From contig NC_083571.1 of NCBI RefSeq assembly GCF_027579695.1, positions 72,735,279 through 72,799,278 of the forward strand: a DNA stretch of 64,000 nucleotides, given 5' to 3'. The notes under the pieces are model-generated. The model was not told the DNA's origin. It worked only from the letters and a program-made list of their open reading frames with translations, and did no database searches. Shown here piece after piece: positions 21,601 to 32,279 of this stretch; the first letter of the stretch is position 1; each line of letters starts with the position of its first letter. The DNA is from Neoarius graeffei. Lineage: Eukaryota; Chordata; Actinopteri; Siluriformes; Ariidae. A program made the translations under genes and the position numbers.

Positions 21601-24600
21601 AACTCCGGATTTTTCCTTGAGGTTTACTACTGAAGCCTTTTCCATGGCTGGATATGGCCGCAAGGCAACAGAGGTTTGGGATCAGAATTTCCTTCTCCTA
21701 GACAGACTGCCTTCCCGGGCTGACGAGCTCTACCTACCCAAAGCAACTGGTCTTAAGGCGCCAGAGATCCACCTTCGCCCCTTCTCCTATCAGTACAAGC
21801 AGGTCCACCGGGCTTAAAGGCCAAGCCACACGAGCAGACTAGGAGTTGGACTTGGTTGTCAGAGGCCATCTGAGACACGCGCCAATGGGAGCACTTTATA
21901 GGCAATGGGAGCTTATCCCCACTGCCACCCCCGGCTATGACAACCTTGGACCCCAGACTGTACAATTTAATACTAAAATAAATAAAATTGTATATTTAAT
22001 TTGGAAAAATACACAGTTACTTTACATTTGATAAAGAATAAATAAGAACCATTGTGACATATGCAAAAGAGTCTATAAAGAGTCTTTCTGTTCCAGTTTA
22101 AAGAACTTTTGCCCACTCTTCCTTACAGAACGTCTCTCAGTTCGGAGATGTTCTTTATTGGAGCTACAGCATATTTAAGATTCTTTCACAGATATTCAGT
22201 GATGTTCAAGTCCAGGCTTCCTTGCATTTCTTGAAGCTCATGCTGAATCTTAGGGGATGATTTGGATGTCCTGTTGTAGAAATGAGTCTCTTTAGTTTCA
22301 GTTCCTTTACTCACAGTATCTCAGGAACTGTCTGAAATTTACTGGAATCCATTCTTCCCTCAACCTGTACAATGTTTCCTGTACTGCTGGTTGCTGCACA
22401 AAGCCTTAATAAATCCGCTGCCATTAGAGGTGGGAAGATTCACCGATTTGCTCCGATTTAAAAACATGCACTGGATACAATTTCGGATGAAATCAGGATT
22501 CGTTATTTTTAACATCACTGCATCAGTAAAATCTCAGTCTTCTCCTTTAGTTTATCGTTTATAGTCTTCTCCTGCTTTGTTTGCATCAGTTAGCTTCATT
22601 TTCAGATGGTCAATCAGCTGCTTAAAGGAGCCCATGATTATTGAATGTTAGCTGAAAGTTTGAAGAGTCACAGAATTCATTACTCTGGAATTTTTATTCC
22701 TAATGGAAATCCTTGACCTGCTCAGTGAATCCTAAATGAGCCAATTAACTTAATTAAGTTCTGAAAATTTTACAAGTGGAAGGGTATCCAAACTTTTGCA
22801 CATACATATTTTACTCCCCCCCCCCCCAATTCATCAAAGTCATCAAAAATCCATAAACACGATCATGAAGTGGCCTGAAACCGATAAAACTCCGTCTTCA
22901 CACTGGCAGCCTTTTTCCCCACCTTGTATGGCCCGAGTCGCTCAACAAACTGTCGGTTCACTGAGAGTGGGCGTGGCTTACCAGGAAGTGTGCAAATCAA
23001 AGAAACACTAATTCAGTCTCTTATTTTCTAAAATAAATTAGAAATCTGTAGGTGTGTGCGTCTCACCACTTGAACAATCTCTGCTTTCTTCTCATTTGCT
23101 GCTCGTCTCCTCAGATGTTCTTCCTGTCTCTTCCTTTTCTCCTGTAAAACATTTATCCATTTTTTTGTTCATACCTTTTTGAAAACATCTAGAGGTTTAA
23201 CAGTGTATCTGGAGTAAATGTTACTCAGCTCAAGCACACAGGACTGGATTAATGCCTTCATTCAGCCACTGAGGAGTATCTCCACTTACAGTGGCTTTAT
23301 TATTAATTTGTAAACACTTCAGGAATTTTGGCGCCATCTTGTGGTAGACTTCACTCATGACACATTACTGAACCAATTCTGAGGTTTTATAGACCCCTTC
23401 GCATGTTTGTAAACAAACCGACCGTTGCCAGGATGCGCGCGCAGCCTGGACCCAGAAACAATGGCGCTGCCCATAGACCGGCATTATGAGCTGTCAGATT
23501 ATGCCAAACAATTGTCTTACAAGATCGAGAACGCTACATAAACAAGTTAACTCTAACAAGTGTACATCGCCTACCGGATCCGCATTTAATTAAAGAGTGG
23601 ACGGATGATGTTAGTAAGTTCCCTGGTATACAATGGCCAGATATATACTCGTACCTTATTGACAAGACTTCAGTGTACACCCACGAAAAACTTCGTGCCT
23701 ACAAGTCTTTAGACGCATATGATTATGTTATGTGCGGGCATGTACAACTTGATTAACAATGGGACATTCATATTCATTTTGTTTTAATCAAATTATGCCA
23801 GTGATGTGATGGCAATGTGGCTTTAGCTACGACAGCAAATACCAACACTAAACAGCAATTTGCAGGAGGTAATGGCATGAAAGGAATGATAGTGTAAAGA
23901 GTGCAGCTAAGAGAAATCAGAGCTGCGTAAAAAGCGAGAGGCAGAGACCAGAAATGAAACTGAACGGGGCGGGAGCTAGGTTAGAGCAGTCACCGTAAGT
24001 TGGCATTTAGAGTGAGGGCACACAATTTTACCTTTCCATCCTTGCTTTAAAATTGTGATTTTCAGCATACACAAATAATGATGGCACAAAATCTGGACTG
24101 CTTGAGTCAAGCGAGACCTCTCCTACAAACAAAATTGCATGCAAAGCTAAGTTAACATGCTAACAATAGTCATTACATTGTGTAACTATGACCCAGCTAA
24201 TCAGACAAACGTTACCAAAGTATTTTACTACATCAATAAACGAAGACTAGAAAGAATAAAAAAAGAAAGATTTAATAAATAGCCTGATCTTACCTGTGAT
24301 GAAGTGGGCGCTGCAAACCCGCGCATTTTTGATGGTGCTTTCATCCCAGTCTACACGTTTGATGGCTTGTAGTCATAGACGTCGGCGATTTTTTTGGAAT
24401 GGGTGAGATCCTGCTGGAATTCTGTACGTTTTAACCCCATCACTGCTACGATTCTGACACCCGACAACACAACAACTAGGCATTTCTGAGTCTTTTTTGG
24501 GTCCAGGCTGCACGTGCAATTTCTGCTTACGTATGAATGACGTTTACTGCGAAGGGGTCTATACCTGATTATGAGTTTTGTTTGTACTTTTTATCCATTT

Positions 24601-24620
24601 ACCTGCGCATGCGCGTGCAT

Positions 24621-24658
<38 letters not shown>

Positions 24659-27600
24659 CCTTCTCTCTGGCTTTATTGTCTTTGAGCTGTTGTTGGTACT
24701 GCTTCACCATCTCCTTCTCCCTCTTGGCCTCCATCTTCTTCTGCCAGGAGCTGCGCAGAGGTTTATCACGCAACAGAGCTGAGAACCTACAAAACAAAAC
24801 ACACACACAAACCATTACAACAAACATCAAAGCATTGTGTGATGCATCGGGGGACGTCATGGCCGGTTAGAGAAGCAGCTTTGGGACCAAAAGGTCACCA
24901 GTTTGCTTCCCTAGACCAGCAGCAATGGCTGAAGTGCCCTTGAGCAAAGGCACCTAACCCCCAACTGCTCCTCAGGCTGCACTGGGTATATTGTATAGTG
25001 CTCTGTGTAAGAACCCCTGCTAAATGCTGTTAAAGGGGAACTGAAAGCAAATTTTATTTTCAAAATTCTATTTCTCATTTTATAAAATGTAGGAATGCAT
25101 TTCTGACAGCTATTTTGTCACTGCTATAGCAAGTTATGAGTGTTTGAAATATGCCATGTAATACATCAGTCCATATGTCAAAGCAATGGCCGTAAACGAG
25201 ATTCGCTGAGACCTGTGCAAGACTTTGTAGGACAGAAGTAAAATGTACAGCGGAAATCAAAGTGACCAACATTGTCAAAAGACGTGTGTGCCCTCATTTG
25301 AATGTTGATGTAATCAAGCCGGAAGTTTTCCCCCCGTGTCCGAAATCACTCCCTACTCACTATATAAGGCACTATATAGTGGGGACGACATTTTGTAGTG
25401 CTGTCCGAAACCTTAGCGAGGATTATGTGGGAAATGCGCTCAGTATATGTATTTATCACAAAAATACATGCATGTATTTATTAGTTTGAAAACCCACCAG
25501 CCGCCTGATCTGGCACGTTTTAATTGTGCGACAGTAATGACGTAGATACCAGCGCGACGGACTAGTCCTTATCCTGTCGTCTTTCCAACTCTTCTCTACT
25601 CCATGTTGGTTCAAAGTCATATGGAATAATCTCAATCACCGATGAAGCTGGCAAATCTCAAAATTAATTTAAATTGGAATGATATGGCGATCTGGCTACT
25701 GTGTAAACAGTTTTCAAAATGGCGGCGCTGACACTTCACATTTGAAGTCTCGCAAAGATCGCACGGATGGTCCTGCCGTGGACCATATGAACTACATTCA
25801 ACATAGCTAAAAACTGAAAAGGCCGATAAGTGGAATATAATATGCCAATACAAGTCATGATAAGGTTAATAAAACCAAAAACATAATTGAATAATACGTT
25901 AATATTAAGAAATAAAGCAAGTTTAAAAAGACTTCAGTTCCCCTTTTTAATGTAATGCACTGAATCCATTCAGCCTCAAACACTGGCTGCAGTTGTGTTA
26001 ATGCATATATTTATTATTCTTTATCTCTCTATTCACTGTCCAGTGGGCTGCACAATGTAAGCTGTTTTGAATGTGCTTTAGAAATAAACCTGAAGTTGTT
26101 GTGGGTCACAAATGCAGTTAATAAATCAGAGCTGAATGTTTAAACGTATACTGCCTTTTAGATTTTTTGAATTTAGGCCATAAAAAGAATTTTCCCTGGC
26201 ACACAATTATTTTTTTTAGTGGACCAAAAGCTACTGAAGTCAAATCAGACTTCAAATTTTATTACTTTTTTTTCCTAAAAGAACAATTAATGAATTTAGA
26301 GCCCCCTTGGCCCTAAATTCTCTGCCATTTTTCCCTGCCTCACCGTGACCTTAACCAAGATACTAAGTCATGCATGACATGGTGAGGTTTCCCCATTTGC
26401 AATGCATTGTGGGATACAAATTTGCAACCTAAGAGAACAATGGAGTACATGAATGCACGCATGCAGGCCTTTCAATTACATGAAAGCTGTGACGGATAAC
26501 GTCGTAGGCACCCAAATTAAAACGGCGCCCAAATTAAGGTCAAGCGCCCAAAATATGCTACCAAAAGTAAAAAAAAAAAAAAAAAATGTTGATTAAATAA
26601 ACTTGGCTGCAAAACACCCAATGTCTTGACTTTCTTCTTTAAAAACACCGAAATTAGCAAGAATTAGCATGCATTTCTCGTAAGGCCAAGAAAAAAATAA
26701 TTGTTTGTTTCCGGTTACCCGACCGACCGTTTAAAAAAAATGCCCCGACCCTAGACTTTTTTGTTAGATGTTTAAAAAAAAAATTTATTTTTGACGACCA
26801 ACAATAAATTTTGAAAAAAAAATATCTGCATTACGATTTGCATAATATTGTCGATCTGACAAGTGACTAATTCTAAAACGCATATATCGGACAAGAAACA
26901 CTCATTGATTTCTCACGGCCTCAATCTGACGCCATGACCTCTTTCCGGGAAACTCTGGCTTGTGTTGTACACAACGCTAGGCATCATGGCGGCCAACGAA
27001 GTGTTCTCAATTACCGTGATCAGTTGCGACCACACGGAAGATTGTAAGACAATAAGTTCATTTTATAAGTTTTCAACTGTAAAAGAACTCTACGAACATT
27101 ATCATCCTCCGCTGGACGAGTCATGCAAACAGTATACACACAGCACCCAGGCTAACGGCGGTATCGATATCACAATGGAAGTCACGTTGGAAAGCCTGCT
27201 CAGCAATTTTGGCTTGCGGGCACTGACATTTGAATGTAAACGGAAGCCAGAGTTTCAAAAAATGTTAGCTATCAAAACAAAAATACTAAAAGTACACGAG
27301 GACGCAAAAGTAGAGGCAACAAAGGTGACAAATAATGCCACACCTAAAATTTATTAAAAAAAAAAAAAAAAACTACCTACCCGGTATTTTGTGTGATAAA
27401 AAATAAAATAAAATAAAAAGACCTACCTACCTACCCTATTTTTTTTCAAGATGTAATAGGAAACAAACAATTATTTTTTTCTTGGCCTAATTGACGCGAA
27501 ATCCGCACCATTCCCATGTAGTTCGACAAACCCAGAACTAGCCGTAAGCCTCGCGCAGAGCACAAATTCTCCATCAACGGCGATCGGCATGCCACGATTT

Positions 27601-30600
27601 CGTGGAAGAGCGAGACTCGTGTACCAATGACCAGAGCAGGATTTCCACATTAGGTAAATCTTTTATGGCGGTTGGCAAACAGCTTTTAGGTGCATTACCA
27701 CCACCTTCTGGACTGGAGTGTGAACTAGAACATTTCTCACACTATTGTGTTAAATTCTCCTAATAATTCCTGTATCATTTAAAAACTGTGGGTGGTAAGA
27801 GAGAGCAACTGGACTTGCTTGAAGATTCTTGAAGACATTTCACCTCTCGTCCGAAAGGCTTCTTCAGTTCTGTCTGACTAATAGGGAGTATCAGGTATTT
27901 ATCCTCTCATGGATGAAAAGCAATCCTAAGGTGTCGTTGAGTCATCCTGTTGGTGTGGGTCACTGGGGGCTGGGTGTGAACGGTCCAGAGAGTCGTTGGG
28001 ATGATCAATGGGTTGTTGGTTCTCTCTGTCCTTATGTGAGTCACTGAAAACAGCTGGGTTTTGGTGTGCATTCAGTTGTCTGGGAAGTGTGTCAAGGACT
28101 GCATTGTAGGCGGCTGATAAATGATGTCTTAGGCCCTGTCCACATGGCAACGGATTCAGGTGAATCCGATACAATTGTTTATCGTTTAGGCCTGGCGTCC
28201 ACACGGCACCGGCATTTTGGGTGCCCCAAAATGCAATCTTTTGAGAACGGGTTCCAGAGTGGAAAGATCTGGCAACGTTGCCGTTGCGAAGTCATCTGGA
28301 TGAGTAGAACGGATTTGTTTACGATGATGTCACAACCACATGACTGTGAGTGCTTCACGCCGGGTAGAAGTGTAACGAACTCGATGCGAGTTGTCAACAA
28401 ATCCTATAACTTGGTTCATGAAACGCGCTTACAAAATATTTTCACTGTGAATATTTATTGTGTAATGGTGCAAAGTGAGAGAAAGAGAGAGAATAACCCT
28501 TAGTGCAGAGTCAATCCCGCCAGCAAAAATAGGGTAAAAAAAAGGAGCGATCTCACCTCTTCAGATGTTGGTTTAAGTCCTACAATACATTCCTCAAAAA
28601 GGGCGTAGAAGAACAAATTAATCCATCAACGTGTAGCATTCAATTTATTCCGGACCATTAAAGACGCCGCCTTCCGCGTAGAATCATACGTCATCCTCGC
28701 CGCCATATTGGATAGGTCAAAGCGGAGAATAAAGATGCCTCATTCATGTGCTGCGTTTAACTGTACCAACAGGTTTGCCGTCTAAACGAGATCACATGGG
28801 ATTACCTTTCACAGGTGAGACTGGAAACATACTTTTCATTGTATTTGGTCATTATAATGTAATTTTACGAACAGATTTTTCTGACTTTGTGGCTAATATG
28901 AAGTCTCGCGCATAATAGTTTATGCGCATGCGTCCTTAATTCTTCTATTGTTCTGGTGTCTCCGAAGGGACCGTCTTACAGCGCCCCTAGAGGTGTGGCA
29001 TGTGTATTGCATCGTTTTCAGCAAGCGTTGCGTTGCCATATGGACCTGATATTTTACTGATCGTTGCCCATTTGGATGCGATATTTTTTTAAATAACATC
29101 TCGTTGCCGTTGTCGTGTGGATGTAGCCTTAGACTACCACGTCTGTTCAGTGATGGTCGTTCCATCTCATCTCATTATCTCTAGCCGCTTTATCCTTCTA
29201 CAGGGTCGCAGGCAAGCTGGAGCCTATCCCAGCTGACTACGGGCGAAAGGCAGGGTACACCCTGGACAAGTTGCCAGGTCATCACAGGGCTGACACATAG
29301 ACACAGACAACCATTCACACTCACATTCACACCTACGGTCAATTTAGAGTCACCAGTTAACCTAACCTGCATGTCTTTGGACTGTGGGGGAAACCGGAGC
29401 ACCCGGAGGAAACCCACGCGGACACGGGGAGAACATGCAAACTCCACACAGAAAGGCCCTCGCCGGCCCCGGGGCTCGAACCCAGGACCTTCAGATACTG
29501 CTGACGTTTTCCAGCCCAAAATATGTTCAAAACCTGCCAAAATGCACTTGAAACCACCCAATCTGGCAACACTGCGCACATGCTGCTTCTCTTGAATGCA
29601 TACACGGAAGTAAGGCGGAAGGTAGTTTGTCGACGTCACCTCAAGACGACGCCAACGATTGGTCAAATTTGCGGTGATTGGCTATAATTGCAACACCGCC
29701 TGAATTCGCGGGGATTAGCTGAATTTGCGTTGAAGTTGCAAATCGCAACATCGCAAAATCCTGGAGGGTCTGATAGGTGTATAGTCTAATTACACACATT
29801 TTCGCTCACCATCGCAATGATAAAAAAGGACCTTCTATGTAAACTAATGCATAGGAATAATATTTATATTGTGAAATCAATACATATTTTTTGTTATGAC
29901 TAACGAATATTGGGTAGAATACGCTCAGTGAAAAACAGACTTCAACAAGATGAGTAACCAGGCTCAAGTTCGCCTCAAAAAGATACATATTTGGGCTAAT
30001 TGCAGCATGTTCTTCACTAATTACAATATTTATGATAGGGAGAAATATACTAACCAGCATCTGATGTGTAGGATCCATTGGCTCGGTCATATTTTTTGTC
30101 ACAATTTGAGTACTGAAGTTGCAACACAAATATTGTTGTGATTAGCTCCTCGTCTCGTGGCCAAATGATGGAACTGGGTCAGAGCACAATCAATGAAAAC
30201 CTGTGCATGCGCACAATTCCTCCCTCTGCTTGACTGCGCAAAGCACGCAATTTCATTCACATTATTCGCTCGGGAATCCCGTCAAAATAAATAACTTACC
30301 AGCCACAGAATGGCCAGTTTTATTTTTGAGATATTACAGAAAAAAACATCACAATGACCAATTTTCAGAGGGAACTACATTTCACCGATTTTATGAAATC
30401 GAAAGGCCGTCTTGCTTTAATCCCAACATTCACACAGTGTGTGTAATCTCATCTCATCATCTTAAGCCGCTTTATCCTTCTACAGGGTCGCAGGCAAGCT
30501 GGAGCCTATCCCAGCTGACTACGGGCAAAAGGCGGGGTACACCCTGGACAAGTCGCCAGGTCATCACAGGGCTGACACATAGACACAGACAACCATTCAC

Positions 30601-31528
30601 ACTCACACCTACGGTCAATTTAGAGTCACCAGTTAACCTAACCTGCATGTCTTTGGACTGTGGGGGAAACCGGAGCACCCGGAGGAAACCCACGCGGACA
30701 CGGGGAGAACATGCAAACTCCACACAGAAAGGCCCTCGCCGGCGCCGGGGCTCGAACCCAGGACCTTCTTGCTGAGGTTCAGCATGTGTCCTGTGTGATA
30801 TTTGTCTCTCAGCACCCAGAGATGTCATACAAATGTCACAGCCATAATTTAATAATCTGTTATCAAAAATTAAACAAATAGCAAAAAATAAACATCAAGC
30901 ACAAAAGTTGATCCATTCAGCAATGAATTATATTTTGGGCCTGAACCGCAGACAGTAGTGCCATCAGTCCATATAATCTCTGGGTCAGGTGATGCACTGT
31001 TATGGCATGTTTATTTACTTAGGATTAGTGGAAATGTACCTACAAATCGTTTTTTTTTTTTATCTAAAAATGTACCTATTAAACTTTTTATACGTTTATA
31101 TAAACAATACATTTATTGAAAATCCTGATAAAACACGGCAGCACCGGGCTGATGGAAAGGTCTGGAATATTTAAATATTAAACACGAACACTTCACTCAG
31201 AACAGAAAGATAGAAAAGATAGTGATTAATAATCGTGAATTTAGTACTGAAAAAAATAATCGCGATGATGGTTTACTCGGTAATCACACACCCCTGAAAG
31301 AGTCACAGATAAAAGTTTAGAAGATGAATAAAGTGTACACCTCTGCTTGTTCCGGTCCTTCCACACGCGCCCGGATTTGGGTTTCCCCAGCGGGATCATT
31401 GTTCTGCCCGGAGACTGGTTCTGAACCTTATCGCCGACTTTATCAGGACTGCCGGTTTTATCGCTAATCTCTGTCGGTACCGGAGCGCGTGCACTGGGCT
31501 GAATCAGACTGTCCTGATTGGTCGACAT
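18612..31528 (-). CDS. ccdc86: CCDC86 (coiled-coil domain protein 86), four exons
   Basis: Exons: 31341-31528 (62 codons plus 2 nt), 24657-24786, 23067-23141 and 18612-18737 with stop; 172 residues. All junctions keep frame and follow GT-AG. Exon 1 ends in [15 protein letters not shown]. Exon 2 has [20 protein letters not shown], then a Lys/Glu/Gln-rich coiled coil. Exon 3 has [15 protein letters not shown]. Exon 4 has [20 protein letters not shown]. These are the hallmark blocks of CCDC86 (cyclon), a nucleolar, highly basic protein. The acidic repeat-rich N-terminus of mammalian CCDC86 is short here (about 45 residues before the conserved core). An in-frame TAA 36-39 bp upstream of the ATG argues that the N-terminus is complete. 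Introns are full of mobile elements. Confidence 0.9.
19030..21195 (-). mobile_element. Non-LTR retrotransposon (AP endonuclease + RT), truncated and broken
   Basis: Lies in CCDC86 intron 3. Read on the minus strand: endonuclease words [26 protein letters not shown] and [12 protein letters not shown], a spacer, then RT words [26 protein letters not shown] and [13 protein letters not shown]. The sequence stops before the catalytic FADD/YADD box. At least three frameshifts separate the readable pieces (20938-21195, 19984-21062, 19430-19744, 18958-19419). The I-like clade is possible but not assigned. Confidence 0.8.
21196..21990. other. GC-richer segment upstream of the LINE, unassigned
   Basis: Plus-strand frame 21413-21817 is open for 134 codons and minus-strand frames are also partly open. 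It probably belongs to the 5' region of the adjacent LINE. No domain is recognised, so I do not call a gene. Confidence 0.35.
21990..23066. other. CCDC86 intron 3 sequence, no gene seen
   Basis: AT-rich sequence with probable eroded DNA-transposon remains around 22090-22420 and a C-run at 22816-22827. Nothing codable. Confidence 0.5.
23391..24560 (+). mobile_element. ISL2EU-like DNA transposon, second family
   Basis: Inverted termini AGACCCCTTCGCA (left) and, reading inward from the right, AGACCCCTTCGCA, flanked by AT (23389-23390, 24561-24562). It carries a decayed exon at 23461-23757. It sits in CCDC86 intron 2. Confidence 0.75.
23461..23757 (+). pseudogene. Frameshifted transposon exon (same family as 10515-10907)
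   Basis: The ATG opens [18 protein letters not shown], then the frame shifts by one near 23534. The shifted frame runs to 23757 with [20 protein letters not shown], matching the conserved block of the exon at 10515-10907. It is broken and so not functional. Confidence 0.65.
24619..24656. repeat. (CA)n microsatellite abutting the CCDC86 exon 2 donor
   Basis: On the coding strand the exon ends AAGGAG and the intron begins GTGTGTGTGTG: the donor GT is the first unit of the repeat. Confidence 0.9.
24840..25029 (+). mobile_element. Old tRNA-derived SINE (V/L2-tail type)
   Basis: Degenerate tRNA head (GCCGGTTAGAGAAGCAGC, CCAGTTTGCTTCC), then GAGCAAAGGCACCTAACCCCCAACTGCTCC and a TGCTAAATGCTGT end, a widespread fish SINE tail. 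Confidence 0.6.
25034..25946. mobile_element. TTAA-flanked DNA element (piggyBac- or Kolobok-like MITE)
   Basis: TTAA at 25030-25033 and 25947-25950 flank inverted ends AGGGGAACTGAA (left) and, from the right, AAGGGGAACTGAAG. No transposase. A second small MITE with CACTATATAAGG / CACTATATAGTG words is nested near 25355-25400. Confidence 0.65.
26200..26420 (+). repeat. Dispersed repeat, inverted copy at about 47395-47610
   Basis: Shares GGACCAAAAGCTACTGAA, AGAACAATTAATGAATTTAG, GGCCCTAAATTC and CAATGCATTGTGGGATACAAA with the other copy in opposite orientation. Confidence 0.6.
26684..27487 (+). mobile_element. DNA element with perfect 29-bp TIRs and TAA duplication
   Basis: Ends are exact inverted repeats of 29 bp starting GGCCAAGAAAAAAATAAT, flanked by TAA (26681-26683, 27488-27490). 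This is the PIF/Harbinger signature. It encloses one uninterrupted ORF (26986-27357), followed at once by an A-run. It lies in CCDC86 intron 1. Confidence 0.85.
26986..27357 (+). CDS. Uncharacterised 123-residue protein inside the TAA/TIR element
   Basis: The start ATGGCGGCC has a near-ideal initiation context. The frame is open for 123 codons. There is no signal peptide or membrane segment. The N-terminal half contains an aromatic-rich block ([19 protein letters not shown]), the middle has [23 protein letters not shown], and the C-terminus is Lys-rich ([18 protein letters not shown]). An ATTAAA-like word and an A-run follow the stop immediately. I do not recognise the family. An intact frame inside an otherwise small element suggests an element-encoded accessory protein. 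Confidence 0.55.
   Translation: MAANEVFSITVISCDHTEDCKTISSFYKFSTVKELYEHYHPPLDESCKQYTHSTQANGGIDITMEVTLESLLSNFGLRALTFECKRKPEFQKMLAIKTKILKVHEDAKVEATKVTNNATPKIY
27810..28128. repeat. Dispersed repeat, unclassified
   Basis: Contains CTTGAAGACATTTCACCTCTC, CGAAAGGCTTCTTCAGTTCTG and CAATCCTAAGGTGTCGTTGAG, phrases I associate with an abundant fish retroelement, possibly Penelope-like. No domain is readable. Confidence 0.45.
28132..29128 (+). mobile_element. DNA transposon remnant with THAP exon, TTA(G) duplication
   Basis: Inverted ends GGCCCTGTCCACATGGCAACGG and, from the right, GGCTACATCCACACGACAACGG. TTA (28129-28131, 29129-29131) flanks both. A THAP-type exon (28735-28811) sits near the centre. 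Harbinger, ISL2EU and Kolobok families all carry THAP domains, so the superfamily is left open. Confidence 0.65.
28735..28811 (+). pseudogene. THAP zinc-finger first exon with a nonsense codon
   Basis: [16 protein letters not shown], then TAA, then [10 protein letters not shown] before a GTGAGA donor. This is the C-X4-C start of a THAP DNA-binding domain. A single AAA-to-TAA change would explain the stop. The rest of the protein is absent. Confidence 0.7.
29163..29494 (-). mobile_element. tRNA-derived SINE, head truncated
   Basis: Full 3' body and (GATGA)n tail are present; the homology stops just after the B box, losing the A box. Confidence 0.9.
29495..30446. other. CCDC86 intron 1, no gene seen
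   Basis: The stretch 29500-29600 (GCTGACGTTTTCCAGCCC, ACCCAATCTGGCAACACTG) is an inverted copy of 38458-38545. Otherwise unremarkable AT-rich sequence. Confidence 0.5.
30447..30774 (-). mobile_element. tRNA-derived SINE, head truncated
   Basis: Same family and same loss of the A box as 29163-29494. Confidence 0.9.
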
Positions 31529-31784
31529 GGCTCGTGTTCCTGCGCGTGAGCGTTTTGGGGGAGTTTATTTGAATAACCGAACCGATCCAAGCAGAACCGT
31601 CCTCCCCAAACCCCAACACACGTGTAGAGATACGTGTGTTTACTCAACGTGGAAAAAGTGAAGACGAAGAAGAATGAGTGCGGAAGTGAAGAAGTGCGCA
31701 TGTCTCCACCTAGCGGCCAGGAGCACAGCAGCACCATGGGGGGAAGGGAATAGCGAGAAGGAAAGGGTGTGTGTGTATATACAC

Positions 31785-31816
<32 letters not shown>
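31785..31816. repeat. (GATA)n microsatellite
   Basis: Seven to eight GATA units just upstream of CCDC86. Confidence 0.9.
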
Positions 31817-31817
<1 letters not shown>

Positions 31818-31848
31818 TTCAAAAGTATTCGCTCACCTGCCTTGACTC

Positions 31849-32247
31849 CAGTGGCGGCTCCTGAATTTTTTTTCAGGGGGGGCAATTTTCCCCCGTTATG
31901 TCTACACGGACCATAAATGTCCACAGGACTGAAGTAAATTGACCTAGCTAGCAAGTCAACTGTTCGACAGAATGTTCTGTAAATAGATTTTGTACTTCAA
32001 ACTCCATGACCAGCAAGAATTTTACAGACTGTGCAACTTAAGGACAAACAGGAAAGTGCACTTACTGTAACAAAACATTGTAAATAGTTGGCTAACATAA
32101 CAATAGCAGTTGAATAAAAAGATGAGTGGATCTTTAGATCTTGCAATGGTATTTACCAAGGATATTACCAAAGTGCTAACTCTCAGAGCAAAGTGTGGCA
32201 AATATAAAAATGCACATTGAAAACATCAAAAGTGAACGGATTCTGTG

Positions 32248-32279
<32 letters not shown>

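Noticed and set aside
21413-21817. Plus-strand open frame of 134 codons
   Set aside because: GC-rich shadow of a probable LINE 5' region; several other frames are equally open and no domain is recognisable.
27829-28047. Penelope-like element call
   Set aside because: Only remembered sequence phrases support it; no RT or GIY-YIG motif is readable, so it is left as an unclassified repeat.
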